From positions 1,156,131 through 1,220,130 of the forward strand of contig NZ_LMGI01000001.1 of assembly GCF_001427105.1 (NCBI RefSeq): a DNA stretch of 64,000 nucleotides, given 5' to 3'. The stretch is from Sphingopyxis sp. Root154 (GTDB taxonomy: Bacteria > Pseudomonadota > Alphaproteobacteria > Sphingomonadales > Sphingomonadaceae). Below the pieces are notes generated by a model, which saw only the letters and a list, made by a program, of their open reading frames with translations, was not told the DNA's origin and did no database searches. Numbering within the stretch: position 1 is the stretch's first letter; the number at the start of each line of letters is the position of its first letter. This document shows, in pieces, positions 37,258 through 47,182 of the stretch. Position numbers and translations under genes: made by a program.

Positions 37258-37797
37258 CTATCTTGCCGCCCATTCGTCCGCGAGCAGCGACCAGAGTCCC
37301 GTGTCGCGCACATAGCCGGTCCAGGTGACGCGCTCCGACCGCAGTACGCCATCCTTGGTACAGCCGAGCTTGGCGACCGCCCCTTGCGATCGCTTGTTGC
37401 GCTCGTCGATGCGGAACTCGATGCGGCGGATGCCGACGGCGAAGGCGTGATCGAGCATCAGGCGCTTGACCCGGCCGTTGAAACCGGTGCCGCGCGCATC
37501 GGGATGGATAAAGCTGTTGCCGATCTCGACCGTCTGCGCCGACATATCGGGGCGCAGCCACGCCGTCATGCCAACGAGCCGATCGCCGTCGATGATCGCA
37601 TAGGGCATGCGGCCGGCGCCGCCGATCAGCGTGTCGAAGCTCTTGTCGAAATGATCGGGACCGAAGCTCGACGAATAGATCGGCCAGACATCGACGTCGG
37701 CGGCACACACCGCGCGCAGGTCTTCGCGATGCGCTTCGGTCAGCTTGGCGAGTTTGAGAGCCCCGTCGGCGAGGTCGACATAGAGGCGGTCAAGCAT
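37258..37797 (-). CDS. GNAT family acetyltransferase (RimJ/RimL-like)
   Basis: A 179-residue acetyltransferase. The N terminus [19 protein letters not shown] and the core [30 protein letters not shown] (acetyl-CoA loop) with [29 protein letters not shown] match RimJ/RimL-type GNAT proteins that modify N termini or small molecules. The substrate is unknown. It overlaps the end of tdk by eight bases and precedes the small membrane protein gene. Confidence 0.88.
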   Translation of the reverse strand: MLDRLYVDLADGALKLAKLTEAHREDLRAVCAADVDVWPIYSSSFGPDHFDKSFDTLIGGAGRMPYAIIDGDRLVGMTAWLRPDMSAQTVEIGNSFIHPDARGTGFNGRVKRLMLDHAFAVGIRRIEFRIDERNKRSQGAVAKLGCTKDGVLRSERVTWTGYVRDTGLWSLLADEWAAR

Positions 37798-38392
37798 GGT
37801 TCAGCGCCTCCGCGGCTTCGCGCCGTTTCGCCATGAAGTGCCGGCGGCACATCGCGACATAGCGGTCGTTGCCCCCGATTTCGGTCTGCGCGCCCTCGAC
37901 GACGGCGCGGCCGCTTTCGTCGACGCGCAGGTTCATCGTCGCCTTGCGCCCGCATTCGCACACGGCTTTCAATTCGACGAGCGCGTCGGCGATGCCGAGC
38001 AGCGCCGCCGATCCGGGGAACAGCTCGGCGGAAAAATCGGTGCGCAGGCCATAGCAGAGCACGGGAATGCCAGCGTCGTCGGCGAGCCGCGCGAGATCGA
38101 GCACCTGCGCGCGTATCAGGAACTGCGCCTCGTCGACGAGCACGCACGCGAGCGGGCGTTCGGCGTTCTCGGCGTTCACCGCCGCCCACAGGTCGCTGTC
38201 GGGATCGAACTTGTGCGCTTCGGCCATCAGCCCGATGCGGCTCGTTACCTGCCCCGCGCCGTAACGGTCGTCGAGCGCCGCGGTCCACAGCATCGTTTCC
38301 ATGCCGCGCTCACGGTAGTTGAAATCCGCCTGCAACAGCGTCGTCGATTTGCCGGCGTTCATGCTGGCGTAGTAGAAATAGAGCTTGGCCAT
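37790..38392 (-). CDS. tdk: Thymidine kinase
   Basis: A 200-residue type II thymidine kinase of the salvage pathway that phosphorylates thymidine. The P-loop is [14 protein letters not shown], the Walker B region is VLVDEAQFL, and the zinc-binding pair reads CECGRKATM with a later CRRHF. The ATG at 38392 gives the family start [16 protein letters not shown]; the longer upstream frame is unlikely. It heads the tdk-GNAT-membrane protein run. Confidence 0.96.
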   Translation of the reverse strand: MAKLYFYYASMNAGKSTTLLQADFNYRERGMETMLWTAALDDRYGAGQVTSRIGLMAEAHKFDPDSDLWAAVNAENAERPLACVLVDEAQFLIRAQVLDLARLADDAGIPVLCYGLRTDFSAELFPGSAALLGIADALVELKAVCECGRKATMNLRVDESGRAVVEGAQTEIGGNDRYVAMCRRHFMAKRREAAEALNHA

Positions 38393-38676
38393 GGGGATGG
38401 CGATAACGCGTCGGCAACGCTTCGCCAATCCTCCGCAGCGTGGAGGACAATTGGGGCGGTCTTATTCAATTCTGTTCATCATGATATGATAGGATCGGGC
38501 AGCGGTAGCACAACTGGAGAGTGCGCCGGCTCAGCCGCGAGCATGCGTGGTTCACCCTCTGCTCACCTAAATTCAAACTGAAACGCTGCCGTCCGCTGCC
38601 CTAGCTTGACTCGCCCACCGCCCCTGCCATGCTGCGCAGCATAAAGTCGCAACATATCAGTGGGGGAGAGCGACCG

Positions 38677-40098
38677 ATGCGCCTGATGCCGATCAGCGAT
38701 GCGATGTTCCTTGTGGGGGAGAGCCGCGAGATGCCGATGCATATCGGCGGCATCAACCTCTACACGCTGCCCGACGATGTCGACGAGACGGACTGGCTCA
38801 ACGAACAGCTCGCATTGCTCCGCCAGTCCGAAGGATTGCGGCGGCCGTTCAGCGAAGTACTGAAACTCACCCCGCTCGGCCAATACGGTCCGATCCGACT
38901 CGAACCCGACCGCGACATCGACATGCATTACCATGTCCGCGCCTCCGCACTGCCCAAGCCGGGGCGCTACCGCGAGATGTTCGAACTCGCCTCGCGGCTG
39001 CATTCGGGACTGCTCGACCGCACCCGCCCTTTGTGGGAAATCACCTTGATCTCGGGCCTGCCGAACCGGCAGATCGCGACCTTCAAGAAGATCCACCATG
39101 CGCTGATGGACGGTGCGGCGAGCATCCATTTCTACAACTCGATGCTGTCGCCCGATCCCAAGGAGCGACGAACCGCCTCGCCGCTCTCGGTCGAAGCCTA
39201 TGAGGCGTACAAGCGCAAATTCCCGCCGCCGAAGAAAGCGCCGCGACCCAGCCTGACCGACATCGCCGCGATCGGCGATTTCCTAAAGGAGCAATGGGGC
39301 AACAGCGTCGGCGTGACCAAGGCGCTCAACCAATATGTCGCGGCGATGGTCGGCCTCGGCGGCGACGGGCTCGTCACCCCCTTCGCCGGGGTGCCGCGCA
39401 CCAGCTTCAACCGCAACATCACCGGCGCGCGGCGCTTCGTCGCGCAAAGCTGGTCGCTGGAACGCGTGCGGCGCGTAGGCAAGGCGTATGACGGCACGAT
39501 CAACGACGCGGTGCTCGGCATGTGCGCGGGTGCGATGCGCAAATATCTGCAGTCGCTGAACGAGCTGCCCGACAAGCCGCTGAAGGCCATGGCGCCGGTG
39601 TCGATCCGGCCAAAGGACGATATCGATTCGGGCAATTCGGTCGCATCGGTCACCGCCAATCTCGCAACGCATATCGACGATCCCGCGAGCCGCATGGCGG
39701 CGATTCAGGAATCGATGAATTCCGCAAAGGCACAGCTGCGCGCGATGACGGCGTCGCAGATCCAGCTCTATACAGCGATCACCAGCTTCCCGATGATGCT
39801 GACCGCGCTGACGCGCACCGCCGACAAATTCCCGGCCTATTCGGTCACGATTTCGAATGTGCCGGGCCCGCGCGAGCAGATGTACTGGAACGGCGCGCGG
39901 CTCGACGGCATGTATCCCGCGAGCATCCCCGTCGACGGCATGGCGATGAACATCACGCAGGTGTCGAATTTCGAGAATATCGACTTCGGCATCACCGCCT
40001 GCCGGCGCAGCGTCCCGCATGCGCAGCGAATGATCGACTATCTGGAGGAAGCGCTGGTCGAACTGGAGCAAGCGGCGGGGATCAAGGGGAAAAAATAA
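38677..40098 (+). CDS. Wax ester synthase/acyl-CoA:diacylglycerol acyltransferase
   Basis: A 473-residue WS/DGAT enzyme that makes wax esters or triacylglycerol from acyl-CoA. The catalytic HHxxxDG motif is at residues 140-146 (KIHHALMDGAAS), and NDAVLGMCAGAMRKYL, SVRPKD-type SIRPKD and ISNVPGPREQMYWNGARL are the other conserved segments. The ATG at 38677 follows GGGGGAG; an upstream ATG at 38629 would add 16 unconserved residues. The 284 bases before it hold no gene that I can support. It sits on the plus strand between two halves of a minus-strand translation cluster. Confidence 0.93.
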   Translation: MRLMPISDAMFLVGESREMPMHIGGINLYTLPDDVDETDWLNEQLALLRQSEGLRRPFSEVLKLTPLGQYGPIRLEPDRDIDMHYHVRASALPKPGRYREMFELASRLHSGLLDRTRPLWEITLISGLPNRQIATFKKIHHALMDGAASIHFYNSMLSPDPKERRTASPLSVEAYEAYKRKFPPPKKAPRPSLTDIAAIGDFLKEQWGNSVGVTKALNQYVAAMVGLGGDGLVTPFAGVPRTSFNRNITGARRFVAQSWSLERVRRVGKAYDGTINDAVLGMCAGAMRKYLQSLNELPDKPLKAMAPVSIRPKDDIDSGNSVASVTANLATHIDDPASRMAAIQESMNSAKAQLRAMTASQIQLYTAITSFPMMLTALTRTADKFPAYSVTISNVPGPREQMYWNGARLDGMYPASIPVDGMAMNITQVSNFENIDFGITACRRSVPHAQRMIDYLEEALVELEQAAGIKGKK

Positions 40099-40153
40099 CT
40101 GTCGCCCCGCGGAGGGGGGCGCCGCAGGCAGCCTTGCGCGACGCCGACAACGG

Positions 40154-40169
40154 CCCCGCCTTCGCGGGG
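40154..40169. terminator. GC hairpin between convergent WS/DGAT and rbfA
   Basis: CCCCGC-CTTC-GCGGGG forms a six-pair stem between the converging gene ends at 40098 and 40182. The flanking bases GACAACGGCCCCGCCTTCGC resemble a small GC repeat frequent in sphingomonad intergenic regions. It is terminator-like, but without a U-run. Confidence 0.5.
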
Positions 40170-40181
40170 GCTACGATCTGA

Positions 40182-40583
40182 TCAGTCGGCGCCCTCCGGC
40201 GTACCCAAATCCCGCGCCACCTTCGGATCGCGCAGCAATTTGTCGATATGGCTCGCCTCGTCGAAGCTTTCGTCCGACACGAATTTCAGCTTCGCAGCAT
40301 ATTTCATGCTCATCTTTTCGGCGACGCTCTTTTGCAGCCACGCGGTGTTGGTGCGCAGCGCCTTCAGCACCGCTTCCTCATTCTTGCCGAGCAGGGGTTT
40401 CACGAACACCGTTGCGTGGCGAAGGTCGGGCGACATGCGCACCTCGGTGATGCTCACCGGATGCTTGGCCAAGAGCTCGTCATGCGCATCACCGCGCGCG
40501 AGAATTTCGGATAGGAGGTGGCGCACCTGTTCGCCGACGCGCAGCACGCGGACCGAGGGGCCTTTTTCTTTTTCGGTTTTCAT
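40182..40583 (-). CDS. rbfA: 30S ribosome-binding factor A
   Basis: A 133-residue KH-like protein needed for late 30S maturation and cold adaptation. Conserved parts are [41 protein letters not shown] and the C-terminal [20 protein letters not shown]. It follows the DUF1697 gene by three bases. In many bacteria rbfA is followed at once by truB; here truB is about 4 kb further on. Confidence 0.95.
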   Translation of the reverse strand: MKTEKEKGPSVRVLRVGEQVRHLLSEILARGDAHDELLAKHPVSITEVRMSPDLRHATVFVKPLLGKNEEAVLKALRTNTAWLQKSVAEKMSMKYAAKLKFVSDESFDEASHIDKLLRDPKVARDLGTPEGAD

Positions 40584-40586
40584 CGC

Positions 40587-41138
40587 CTAACCCTTTGCCT
40601 CTTCGTCCAGTTTCGCGATGATCCGCGCGATCGAGCGCATGTTGCGCGCGGTGCTCTTGTGCCCCAGTCGCCGTTCGATCAGCCGCGCGTGCAATTTGCT
40701 GTCGGCGGCGCCGTCGCCAAAGTCGATATAGAGCGCGCGGTCGCCGAGCGCGAGGCGCTCGTTCGGCCGGACGCGGTGGTCGGTCGCGAGCGCCTCGAAC
40801 TGCTCCGCGGTGGGCTGGCCGTCGAGGAACATCGTATGGACGATGCGGTCCTCGTTCGTGCCCGCGAACGGATTGTCGGCGATCGCGGCGGCGAGTTCGT
40901 CGCGATCGCGCACCAGCGCCGCGCTCGTCATGTCGAACCGCTCGTCGACCATGATCGACAATTTCTCTTCGAGCCCGCACGTCGGCCGCGCGTCATGGTC
41001 GAACAGCACATTGCCGCTCGCTACGACGGTTTCGACATTGCTGAAGCCCTCGGCCTCGAACGCCGAACGCAGGTCGGCCATCGTCAGCCGGTTGCCACCG
41101 ACGTTGATGCTGCCGAACAATGCCACATAGCGAGCCAT
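40587..41138 (-). CDS. DUF1697 family protein
   Basis: A 183-residue protein matching DUF1697: MARYVALFGSINVGGNRLTMADLRSAFEAEGFSNVETVVASGNVLF, then EEKLSIMVDERF and a C-terminal NMRSIARIIAKL. The family function is unknown. It is placed between infB and rbfA on the same strand, so it is co-transcribed with the translation-factor operon; such an insertion is not universal. Confidence 0.9.
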   Translation of the reverse strand: MARYVALFGSINVGGNRLTMADLRSAFEAEGFSNVETVVASGNVLFDHDARPTCGLEEKLSIMVDERFDMTSAALVRDRDELAAAIADNPFAGTNEDRIVHTMFLDGQPTAEQFEALATDHRVRPNERLALGDRALYIDFGDGAADSKLHARLIERRLGHKSTARNMRSIARIIAKLDEEAKG

Positions 41139-41174
41139 GCCGGCACCTCCTGATCCGCGCGGAGCGAACGCCTT

Positions 41175-43742
41175 TTACAGCGTCCGTTCGCGCAGTTCGA
41201 CTTCGAAGACTTCGAGGTGGTCGCCCGCCTTGATGTCGTTGGTGTCCGCCAGCACGACACCGCATTCGAGACCGGCGCGCACTTCGGCGACATCGTCCTT
41301 GAAGCGGCGGAGCGACGAGATGGTCGTTGCCGACACGATGACGTCGTCGCGCGTAAGGCGTGCGTGCAGCCCCTTGCGGATCGAGCCTTCGAGCACGAGC
41401 AGACCGGCGGCCTTGTCGCGCTTGCCGGCGGGGAAGACGTCCTTGACCTCGGCGCGGCCGACGACGGTTTCGACGCGTTCCGGACCCAGCTCGCCCGCCA
41501 TCTCCTTCGCGATTTCCTCGGTCAGGTGATAGATGACGTCATAGTACATGAAGCGCACTTTTTCGCGGTTCGCGATCTCGCGCGCCTTGGCGTTCGGACG
41601 GACGTTGAAGCCGATGATCGGCGCCTTGGTCGCCGCCGCGAGCGTCACGTCGCTTTCGGTGATCGCGCCGGCGCCCGACTGGAGCACGCGAACGCGGATC
41701 TCGTCGGTCGACAGCTTGTTCAGCGCATTGACGATCGCTTCGACCGAGCCCTGCACGTCGCCCTTGATGATCACCGGGAATTGGATGACGTTCGCCTTGT
41801 CGGCGAGCGCTTCGAACATGCCTTCGAGGCTGACCGGCGCCTGGACGGTGCGCTTGCGCGTTGCCTGTTCCTGACGATAGGTCGCGACTTCGCGGGCGCG
41901 CGCTTCATTCTCGACGACGGTGAGCGTATCGCCCGCCATCGGGACGCCGCCCAGACCGAGCACTTCGACCGGCATCGACGGGGTGGCCGATTTGATCTGC
42001 TTGCCCTGATCGTCGATCAGCGCGCGAACGCGGCCGCTTTCGGCGCCGCAGACGAAGATGTCGCCGACCTTGAGCGTACCGCGACGGACGAGGATTGTCG
42101 CCACGGGGCCGCGGCCCTTGTCGAGCTTCGCCTCGACCACCGTGCCTTCGGCGGCGCGGTCGGGGTTGGCTTTCAGCTCCATGATTTCGGCCTGCACCGC
42201 GATCGCGGCGAGCAATTTGTCGAGGCCGGTCTTCTTGAGCGCCGACACTTCGACATTCTGCACGTCGCCGCCCATTTCCTCGACGACCAGCTCATGTTCG
42301 AGCAGGCGTTCGCGGACGCGCTGGGCATTGGCGCCTTCCTTGTCGATCTTGTTGATCGCGACGATGATCGGCACGTTCGCCGCCTTCGCATGGTTGATCG
42401 CCTCGATCGACTGTGGCTTCAGCCCGTCGTCGGCCGCCACCACCAGGATGACGATGTCGGTGACGTTCGCACCGCGCTGACGCATCTCGGTAAAGGCTTC
42501 GTGGCCCGGCGTATCGAGGAAGGTGACTTGGCTGCCGTCGGGGGTCTTCACCTGATAGGCGCCGATATGCTGCGTAATGCCGCCGGCTTCGCCCGCCTGT
42601 ACATTCGCACCGCGCAGCGCGTCGAGCAGCGACGTCTTGCCGTGATCGACATGGCCCATGATCGTGACGACCGGGGCGCGCGGCTTCAGATGTTCGGCAT
42701 CGTCGACATCTTCGTCGTGACGGATGTCGATGTCGCCTTCGCTGACACGGATGATCTCATGCCCGAACTCGGTGACGAGCAATTCGGCGGTGTCCTGATC
42801 GATCGTGTCGGTGCTGGCCGACGGGACGCCCATCTTGAACAGCGCCTTGACCAGATCGCTGGTCTTTTCGGCCATACGGTTGGCGAGATCCTGGACCGTG
42901 ATGCTTTCGGGCACGACGACTTCGCGGATCTGCTTCTCACGGGGCCCCGACGAGGCGGTGTGCGAGCGCTTTTCCTTTTCGCGGGCGCGCTTCAGCGCCG
43001 CGAGGCTGCGCGCACGGGCGCCTTCGTCTTCGTTCAGCGCACGCGTGACGGTGAGCTTGCCCGACTGACGGCGGCTGTCGCCGCCGCGGGTTGCCTTCGG
43101 CTCGGGGCGCTTGGGTTCGGGGCGCTGCGGCGCTGCGACCGGCGTAAATCGACGCGGTGCGGGAGCAGCGCTGGTCGTCGCGCGCGGCGCAGGCGTGGGC
43201 GCAGCTTCGCTCTGCGGCGCAGCTGCAGGCGCTTCGGCGGCGGGAGCAGCGGCGGCAGCGGGCACTTCGGCCGCGGGCGCGGCAGGAGCAGGCTCGGCGG
43301 CCTTCGCGGTCGTCTGCTCGACCTTTGCTTCGGCGCGCGCCTTTTCTTCCTCGGCGGCGCGCGCACGCGCAGCTTCGTCGCGGCGGCGATTATCTTCTTG
43401 CGCCGACATGCGCGCTTCTTCGGCCTCGCGCAGCAGCTGCGCCTGGCGTTCCTGACGCGACATCAGGCTGTCGTTCTCGCTGACGCGGGGCGCGGCCGGC
43501 TTCGGAGCGGGCGCGGGTGCCGGAGCGGCGACCGGTGCGGGCGCCGGAGCGGCCTCGACCTCTTCGACCTCGACCGGCGCGGCTTCGCCGGGACGGCCCA
43601 GCACGCGGCGTCGCTTCACCTCGACCACCACCGTATTCCGGCGCCCGTGGCTGAATTGTTGCTGCACCTGCCCGGCCTCGACCGTCCGCTTCAGCCCCAG
43701 GGGCTTGCGGGTAAGGGTCGGTTTGTCCTGTTCGTCACTCAT
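41175..43742 (-). CDS. infB: Translation initiation factor IF-2
   Basis: An 855-residue GTPase that brings initiator tRNA to the 30S subunit. A long low-complexity Ala/Pro/Glu/Arg-rich N terminus (about residues 30-250) precedes the IF2-N domain and the GTPase: G1 [16 protein letters not shown]3 DTPGHEAF, G4 NKID. Domains II to IV follow, with the family C terminus [15 protein letters not shown] and [12 protein letters not shown]. Length and order are normal for alphaproteobacteria. It is preceded by ylxR and nusA. Confidence 0.97.
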   Translation of the reverse strand: MSDEQDKPTLTRKPLGLKRTVEAGQVQQQFSHGRRNTVVVEVKRRRVLGRPGEAAPVEVEEVEAAPAPAPVAAPAPAPAPKPAAPRVSENDSLMSRQERQAQLLREAEEARMSAQEDNRRRDEAARARAAEEEKARAEAKVEQTTAKAAEPAPAAPAAEVPAAAAAPAAEAPAAAPQSEAAPTPAPRATTSAAPAPRRFTPVAAPQRPEPKRPEPKATRGGDSRRQSGKLTVTRALNEDEGARARSLAALKRAREKEKRSHTASSGPREKQIREVVVPESITVQDLANRMAEKTSDLVKALFKMGVPSASTDTIDQDTAELLVTEFGHEIIRVSEGDIDIRHDEDVDDAEHLKPRAPVVTIMGHVDHGKTSLLDALRGANVQAGEAGGITQHIGAYQVKTPDGSQVTFLDTPGHEAFTEMRQRGANVTDIVILVVAADDGLKPQSIEAINHAKAANVPIIVAINKIDKEGANAQRVRERLLEHELVVEEMGGDVQNVEVSALKKTGLDKLLAAIAVQAEIMELKANPDRAAEGTVVEAKLDKGRGPVATILVRRGTLKVGDIFVCGAESGRVRALIDDQGKQIKSATPSMPVEVLGLGGVPMAGDTLTVVENEARAREVATYRQEQATRKRTVQAPVSLEGMFEALADKANVIQFPVIIKGDVQGSVEAIVNALNKLSTDEIRVRVLQSGAGAITESDVTLAAATKAPIIGFNVRPNAKAREIANREKVRFMYYDVIYHLTEEIAKEMAGELGPERVETVVGRAEVKDVFPAGKRDKAAGLLVLEGSIRKGLHARLTRDDVIVSATTISSLRRFKDDVAEVRAGLECGVVLADTNDIKAGDHLEVFEVELRERTL

Positions 43743-43759
43743 CGAAACTTATCATTCCT

Positions 43760-44530
43760 TCAAAACGCGTCCGAAGCGGCGTCGCTGGTCGGCAACGCCC
43801 CAATTTTGTCCTCGCCAGAAACGGGCGCGGCATGCGGATCGGAATCGCGGTTGGCCGCGTCCCTACTCCATCCTGTGAAAAACTGCCAGCGGCTCAAATG
43901 CGCCAGCACCCGGTCCGCGGCGCGGGCGTCGGTCAACGCCAGATGCACCGCATTCTCGCGGCCTAATGCCATAGATAGGGTGCCGCGGTCCACCGGCAAG
44001 ACCCGGCCCTCGCGGCCCGAGCCTTCGTCGTCCTCGCCGACGCGCCACGCCTGCGCCAGTTTCTTGCGCCCGTCCTCGCCCGCATCGCTGGCGTGGAGGA
44101 GCAAGCGAACCTGGCCCTTGCGCGCCGCCGTCTCGATCTTTTCATTGCCGCTGAGCAAGGTGCCCGACCGCGATTCCAGTCCCAGCCGGTCGAGCGTCGC
44201 GCGCTGAAGCTGCGCCTCGATGCGCGCGCCAAGATCGTCGGGGATCGTGAAATTGCCGTCCTGCAGCGCGCGCGCGAGCCCGCCCTTCAGCTTGCCCTTC
44301 GCCTGCGCCGCCTCGAGCGTCGCGCGATCGACGCCGATCCATGCGCCGCGCCCCGGCGCCTTGCCAAGGACGTCGGGCGCGATCGTGCCGTCGGGCCCGA
44401 GCGCAAGGCGCACGAGCCGTTCGGCCGGCGAAACCTCGCCGGTGATGACGCAGCGCCGCTCGGGCACATGCTGGCCGCGCCGACCAGCGCGGTCTGGTTC
44501 GCTCAGCTGATCATTGTGCGGGGTCCGCAT
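43760..44530 (-). CDS. YlxR-family (DUF448) RNA-binding protein with L7Ae-like domain
   Basis: A 256-residue protein in the nusA-infB operon. The N-terminal YlxR domain (PERRCVITGEVSPAERLVRLALGPDGTIAPDVLGKAPGRGAWIGVDR) binds nucleic acid. A second segment (ETAARKGQVRLLLHASDAGEDGRKKLAQAW) resembles the ribosomal L7Ae/L30e-like fold found in longer alphaproteobacterial forms. It overlaps the end of nusA by about 20 bases, so the true start may be slightly further in, near the PERRC motif. Confidence 0.88.
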   Translation of the reverse strand: MRTPHNDQLSEPDRAGRRGQHVPERRCVITGEVSPAERLVRLALGPDGTIAPDVLGKAPGRGAWIGVDRATLEAAQAKGKLKGGLARALQDGNFTIPDDLGARIEAQLQRATLDRLGLESRSGTLLSGNEKIETAARKGQVRLLLHASDAGEDGRKKLAQAWRVGEDDEGSGREGRVLPVDRGTLSMALGRENAVHLALTDARAADRVLAHLSRWQFFTGWSRDAANRDSDPHAAPVSGEDKIGALPTSDAASDAF

Positions 44531-46148
44531 CGGCGGCCTCCCCGGCTTGCGGTGCGTCAGCCGCCGACTCGCTCGACTCTTCGTCGTCGAACCAGTGGGC
44601 GCGCGCCGCCATGATGATTTCGTTGCCCTGTTCTTCGCTCAGGCCATATTCGCCCAGCACGCCGCCCTTGTCCTCGGCGCGTTCGCTGCGCGGCGGGCCG
44701 CGGCGGTTGTCGGTGCGCTTCTTGGCGATCAGCTCGTCGGTCGCGAGATCGGCGAGATCGTCGAGCGTCTTGATACCGGCCTTGCCGAGGATGACGAGCA
44801 TCGCTTCGGTGAGATGCGGGATGTCGGCGAGCGCATCCTCGACGCCGAGTTCGCGGCGCTGGGCGCGCGATGCTTCTTCGCGGCGCTCGAGACCCTCGGT
44901 CGCGCGGCTCTGCAGTTCCTGCGCCAGTTCCTCGTCAAAGCCTTCGATGCCCGCGAGTTCGTCGATGCCGACATAAGCGACTTCTTCGAGTTCGCCGAAG
45001 CCTTCGGCGACGAGCAACTGCGCAAGCGTTTCGTCGACGTCGAGTTCTTCCTGGAACATCGTCGAGCGTTCGACGAACTCGCGCTGGCGCTTCTCGCTGG
45101 CGTCGGCTTCGGTCATGATGTCGATCTGGCTGCCGGTGAGCTGGCTGGCGAGACGGACATTCTGGCCGCGGCGACCGATGGCGAGCGACAGCTGGTCGTC
45201 GGGAACGACGACTTCGATGCGGCTGTCATCCTCGTCGATCACGACGCGCTGGACCGTTGCGGGCTGGAGCGCGTTGACGACGAAGGTCGCGGTGTCTTCG
45301 GACCAGGGGATGATGTCGATCTTTTCGCCCTGCATTTCCTGGACAACCGCCTGAACGCGGCTGCCCTTCATGCCGACGCACGCACCAACGGGATCGATGC
45401 TGCCGTCATAGCTGATGACGCCGATCTTGGCGCGCGAACCCGGGTCGCGGGCGGCGGCCTTGATCTCAATGATGCCGTCGTAGATTTCGGGCACTTCCTG
45501 CGCGAACAGCTTCTTCATGAAGTCGGGGTGTGCGCGGCTGAGGAAAATCTGCGGCCCGCGCGTTTCGCTGCGCACCGAGAGGATCAGCGCGCGGACGCGG
45601 TCGCCGACGCGCATCAGTTCGCGCGGGATCTGCTGGTCGCGGCGGATCACGCCTTCGGCGCGGCCGAGATTGACGACGATGTGGCCGAATTCGACCGACT
45701 TCACGACGCCGGTGATGATCTCACCGCCGCGATCCTTGAATTCCTGATACTGGCGTTCGCGATCGGCTTCGCGGACCTTCTGGAAGATCACCTGTTTTGC
45801 CGACTGGGCGTCGATGCGGCCAAGATCGACCGCGGGCAGCGGATCGACGATGAAGTCGCCAAGCTGGGCGTCCTTCTGCAGCTTCTGGCCGGCGGCCAGG
45901 TCGACCTGCTTGAAATAATCCTCGACGGTCTCGACCACCTCGACGACGCGCCACAGGCGCAGGTCGCCGGTCTGGGCGTCGAGCTTGGCGCGAATGTCGT
46001 TCTCGGCGCCGTAGCGGGCGCGCGCGGCGCGCTGGATCGCTTCTTCAATGGCTTCGATGACGATGCCCTTGTCGATCATCTTCTCGCTGGCGACGCTGTT
46101 GGCAATCGCGAGGAGTTCGGCCTTGTTGGCGGAAATGGCAGTGGCCAT
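44511..46148 (-). CDS. nusA: Transcription termination/antitermination factor NusA
   Basis: A 545-residue RNA polymerase-associated factor. It contains an N-terminal RNAP-binding domain (residues 1-125), S1 (about 130-200), two KH domains ([21 protein letters not shown] and [18 protein letters not shown]) and C-terminal acidic helical repeats (about 360-500). An acidic Ala-rich tail closes the protein. It overlaps the rimP stop as TGATG, the usual rimP-nusA order. Confidence 0.97.
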   Translation of the reverse strand: MATAISANKAELLAIANSVASEKMIDKGIVIEAIEEAIQRAARARYGAENDIRAKLDAQTGDLRLWRVVEVVETVEDYFKQVDLAAGQKLQKDAQLGDFIVDPLPAVDLGRIDAQSAKQVIFQKVREADRERQYQEFKDRGGEIITGVVKSVEFGHIVVNLGRAEGVIRRDQQIPRELMRVGDRVRALILSVRSETRGPQIFLSRAHPDFMKKLFAQEVPEIYDGIIEIKAAARDPGSRAKIGVISYDGSIDPVGACVGMKGSRVQAVVQEMQGEKIDIIPWSEDTATFVVNALQPATVQRVVIDEDDSRIEVVVPDDQLSLAIGRRGQNVRLASQLTGSQIDIMTEADASEKRQREFVERSTMFQEELDVDETLAQLLVAEGFGELEEVAYVGIDELAGIEGFDEELAQELQSRATEGLERREEASRAQRRELGVEDALADIPHLTEAMLVILGKAGIKTLDDLADLATDELIAKKRTDNRRGPPRSERAEDKGGVLGEYGLSEEQGNEIIMAARAHWFDDEESSESAADAPQAGEAADADPAQ

Positions 46149-46726
46149 CAGTCCTGTCCTTCTTCTTCCATTTCGTCGGCGCCCTCGATCGAGAGCGGGA
46201 CGGTTGCGGCAATCAATTTGTCGGTGAGAACGAGCTTCGCCGTGTCGATCGCATCGAACGGCAGCTTGTGCTCCACACCCTCTTTATCCGAAATCGTGAC
46301 GACATCGCCGTCGATACCGATCAGCTCGCCGTTGAAGCGCTGGCGCCCGTCGCGCTTTTCCTTGAGCGCGATCTTCGCCTCGTGCCCCGCCCAGTCGGTG
46401 AAGTCGGCAGGGCGCGTCAGCGGCCGGTCGATGCCCGGCGACGACACTTCCAGACGATATGCCTGCTCGATCGGGTCCTTGCCCGCTTCCTCGAGCGCGT
46501 CGAGCTGTACCGAGATGCGGCGCGACAGGTCGGCGCAATCCTCGATCGTCAACTGGCGCGTTTCGGGCCGCTCGGCCATGACCTGCAACGTCGGATCGCT
46601 CTCGCCGCCAAAGAAAGCGACGCGCACGAGCGCAAGGCCCATCGCCTCGGCTTCGGGCGCGATGATCGCATTGAGGACGTCGAGATCGGCCAATGAAATT
46701 TCCCGTTTCGGATGACCGGAAAGCAT
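46148..46726 (-). CDS. rimP: Ribosome maturation factor RimP
   Basis: A 192-residue factor for 30S assembly. The N-terminal alpha/beta domain (APEAEAMGLALVRVAF...LTIEDCADLSRRISVQLD) is followed by YRLEVSSPGIDRPL, the RimP signature, and an SH3-like C-terminal domain (IALKEKRDGRQRFNGELIGIDGD). The start MLSGHPKREISL at 46726 is a choice; a longer frame reaches 46783. It is the first gene of the rimP-nusA-ylxR-infB operon and diverges from dmeR. Confidence 0.93.
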   Translation of the reverse strand: MLSGHPKREISLADLDVLNAIIAPEAEAMGLALVRVAFFGGESDPTLQVMAERPETRQLTIEDCADLSRRISVQLDALEEAGKDPIEQAYRLEVSSPGIDRPLTRPADFTDWAGHEAKIALKEKRDGRQRFNGELIGIDGDVVTISDKEGVEHKLPFDAIDTAKLVLTDKLIAATVPLSIEGADEMEEEGQD

Positions 46727-46794
46727 GTGGGTACAGCCGCCGCGGCCCGCGGCCCCGACGTCCCAACTGGCTAACCATGTCAAGAAGTAGGCGG

Positions 46795-46823
46795 CATATA
46801 GGCTTTGGCGGGTGAGTCGGCAA
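46795..46823 (-). promoter_or_regulatory. Candidate promoter of the rimP-nusA-infB operon
   Basis: On the minus strand, TTGCCG (46823-46818) and TATATG (46800-46795) stand 17 bases apart, about 70 bases before the rimP start. They fit the -35/-10 consensus of housekeeping sigma factors moderately well. A TTGACA further down (46783-46778) lacks a good -10 partner. Confidence 0.4.
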
Positions 46824-46878
46824 GGGGGAATGCGGCTTCATCACCGCGGCGAGTGCCTCAATTGCATCGATCGACAAC

Positions 46879-46900
46879 ATAGGATAGGGGGGTATGCTAT
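46879..46900 (+). promoter_or_regulatory. Predicted DmeR operator (G-tract flanked by AT inverted repeat)
   Basis: ATAGGATA-GGGGGG-TATGCTAT: a six-G tract (46887-46892) between AT-rich inverted flanks, the hallmark of operators of RcnR/DmeR/InrS-type CsoR-family repressors. It overlaps the ATG of dmeR (46899), so binding would block transcription of the dmeRF pair until nickel or cobalt is bound. Confidence 0.7.
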
Positions 46901-47174
46901 GTCGCATACGCACGCCAGCAAGGACCAGCTCCTCGCACGCACCCGGCGGATCGCCGGGCAAATCGCTGCGATCGAACGCGCGATTGCGGGCGAGGCGGGT
47001 TGTGCGGCGATCCTGCATCAGGTCGCGGGGGTCCGTGGCGCGATTGCCGGGCTGATGGACGAACTCGTCGCCGAGCATATGCAATCACATGTCGTCGCAC
47101 CGGGTCTCTCGGACGCCGAGCGCGCGCAAGGTGGTGACGAACTGCTCGCGGCGATCCGCCGCTATACGAAATAG
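46899..47174 (+). CDS. dmeR: DmeR-type (RcnR/CsoR family) metal-responsive repressor
   Basis: A 91-residue all-helical repressor. The four RcnR nickel/cobalt ligands align at identical positions: His3, Cys35, His60 and His64. This points to nickel/cobalt rather than copper or formaldehyde sensing. The start at 46899 preserves His3 as the third residue (MSHTHAS), as needed for metal binding by the N terminus. dmeF follows eight bases later, and a G6 operator covers the start. Confidence 0.88.
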   Translation: MSHTHASKDQLLARTRRIAGQIAAIERAIAGEAGCAAILHQVAGVRGAIAGLMDELVAEHMQSHVVAPGLSDAERAQGGDELLAAIRRYTK

Positions 47175-47182
47175 GAGCCGGC

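Noticed and set aside
38499..38567. tRNA-like sequence upstream of the WS/DGAT gene
   Set aside because: It has a D-arm-like GCAC...GTGC and a GGTTCACC resembling a T-loop, but neither the anticodon stem nor the T and acceptor stems pair, and there is no CCA. At most a decayed remnant.
41217..44207. Open frame of about 996 codons on the plus strand opposite infB and ylxR
   Set aside because: It is exactly antisense to well-supported genes, has low-complexity Arg/Asp/Ala composition and no recognisable domain. High G+C codon use makes such antisense frames common.
46778..46783. TTGACA on the minus strand as -35 of rimP
   Set aside because: No acceptable -10 element at 16-18 bases; the TTGCCG/TATATG pair further upstream fits better.
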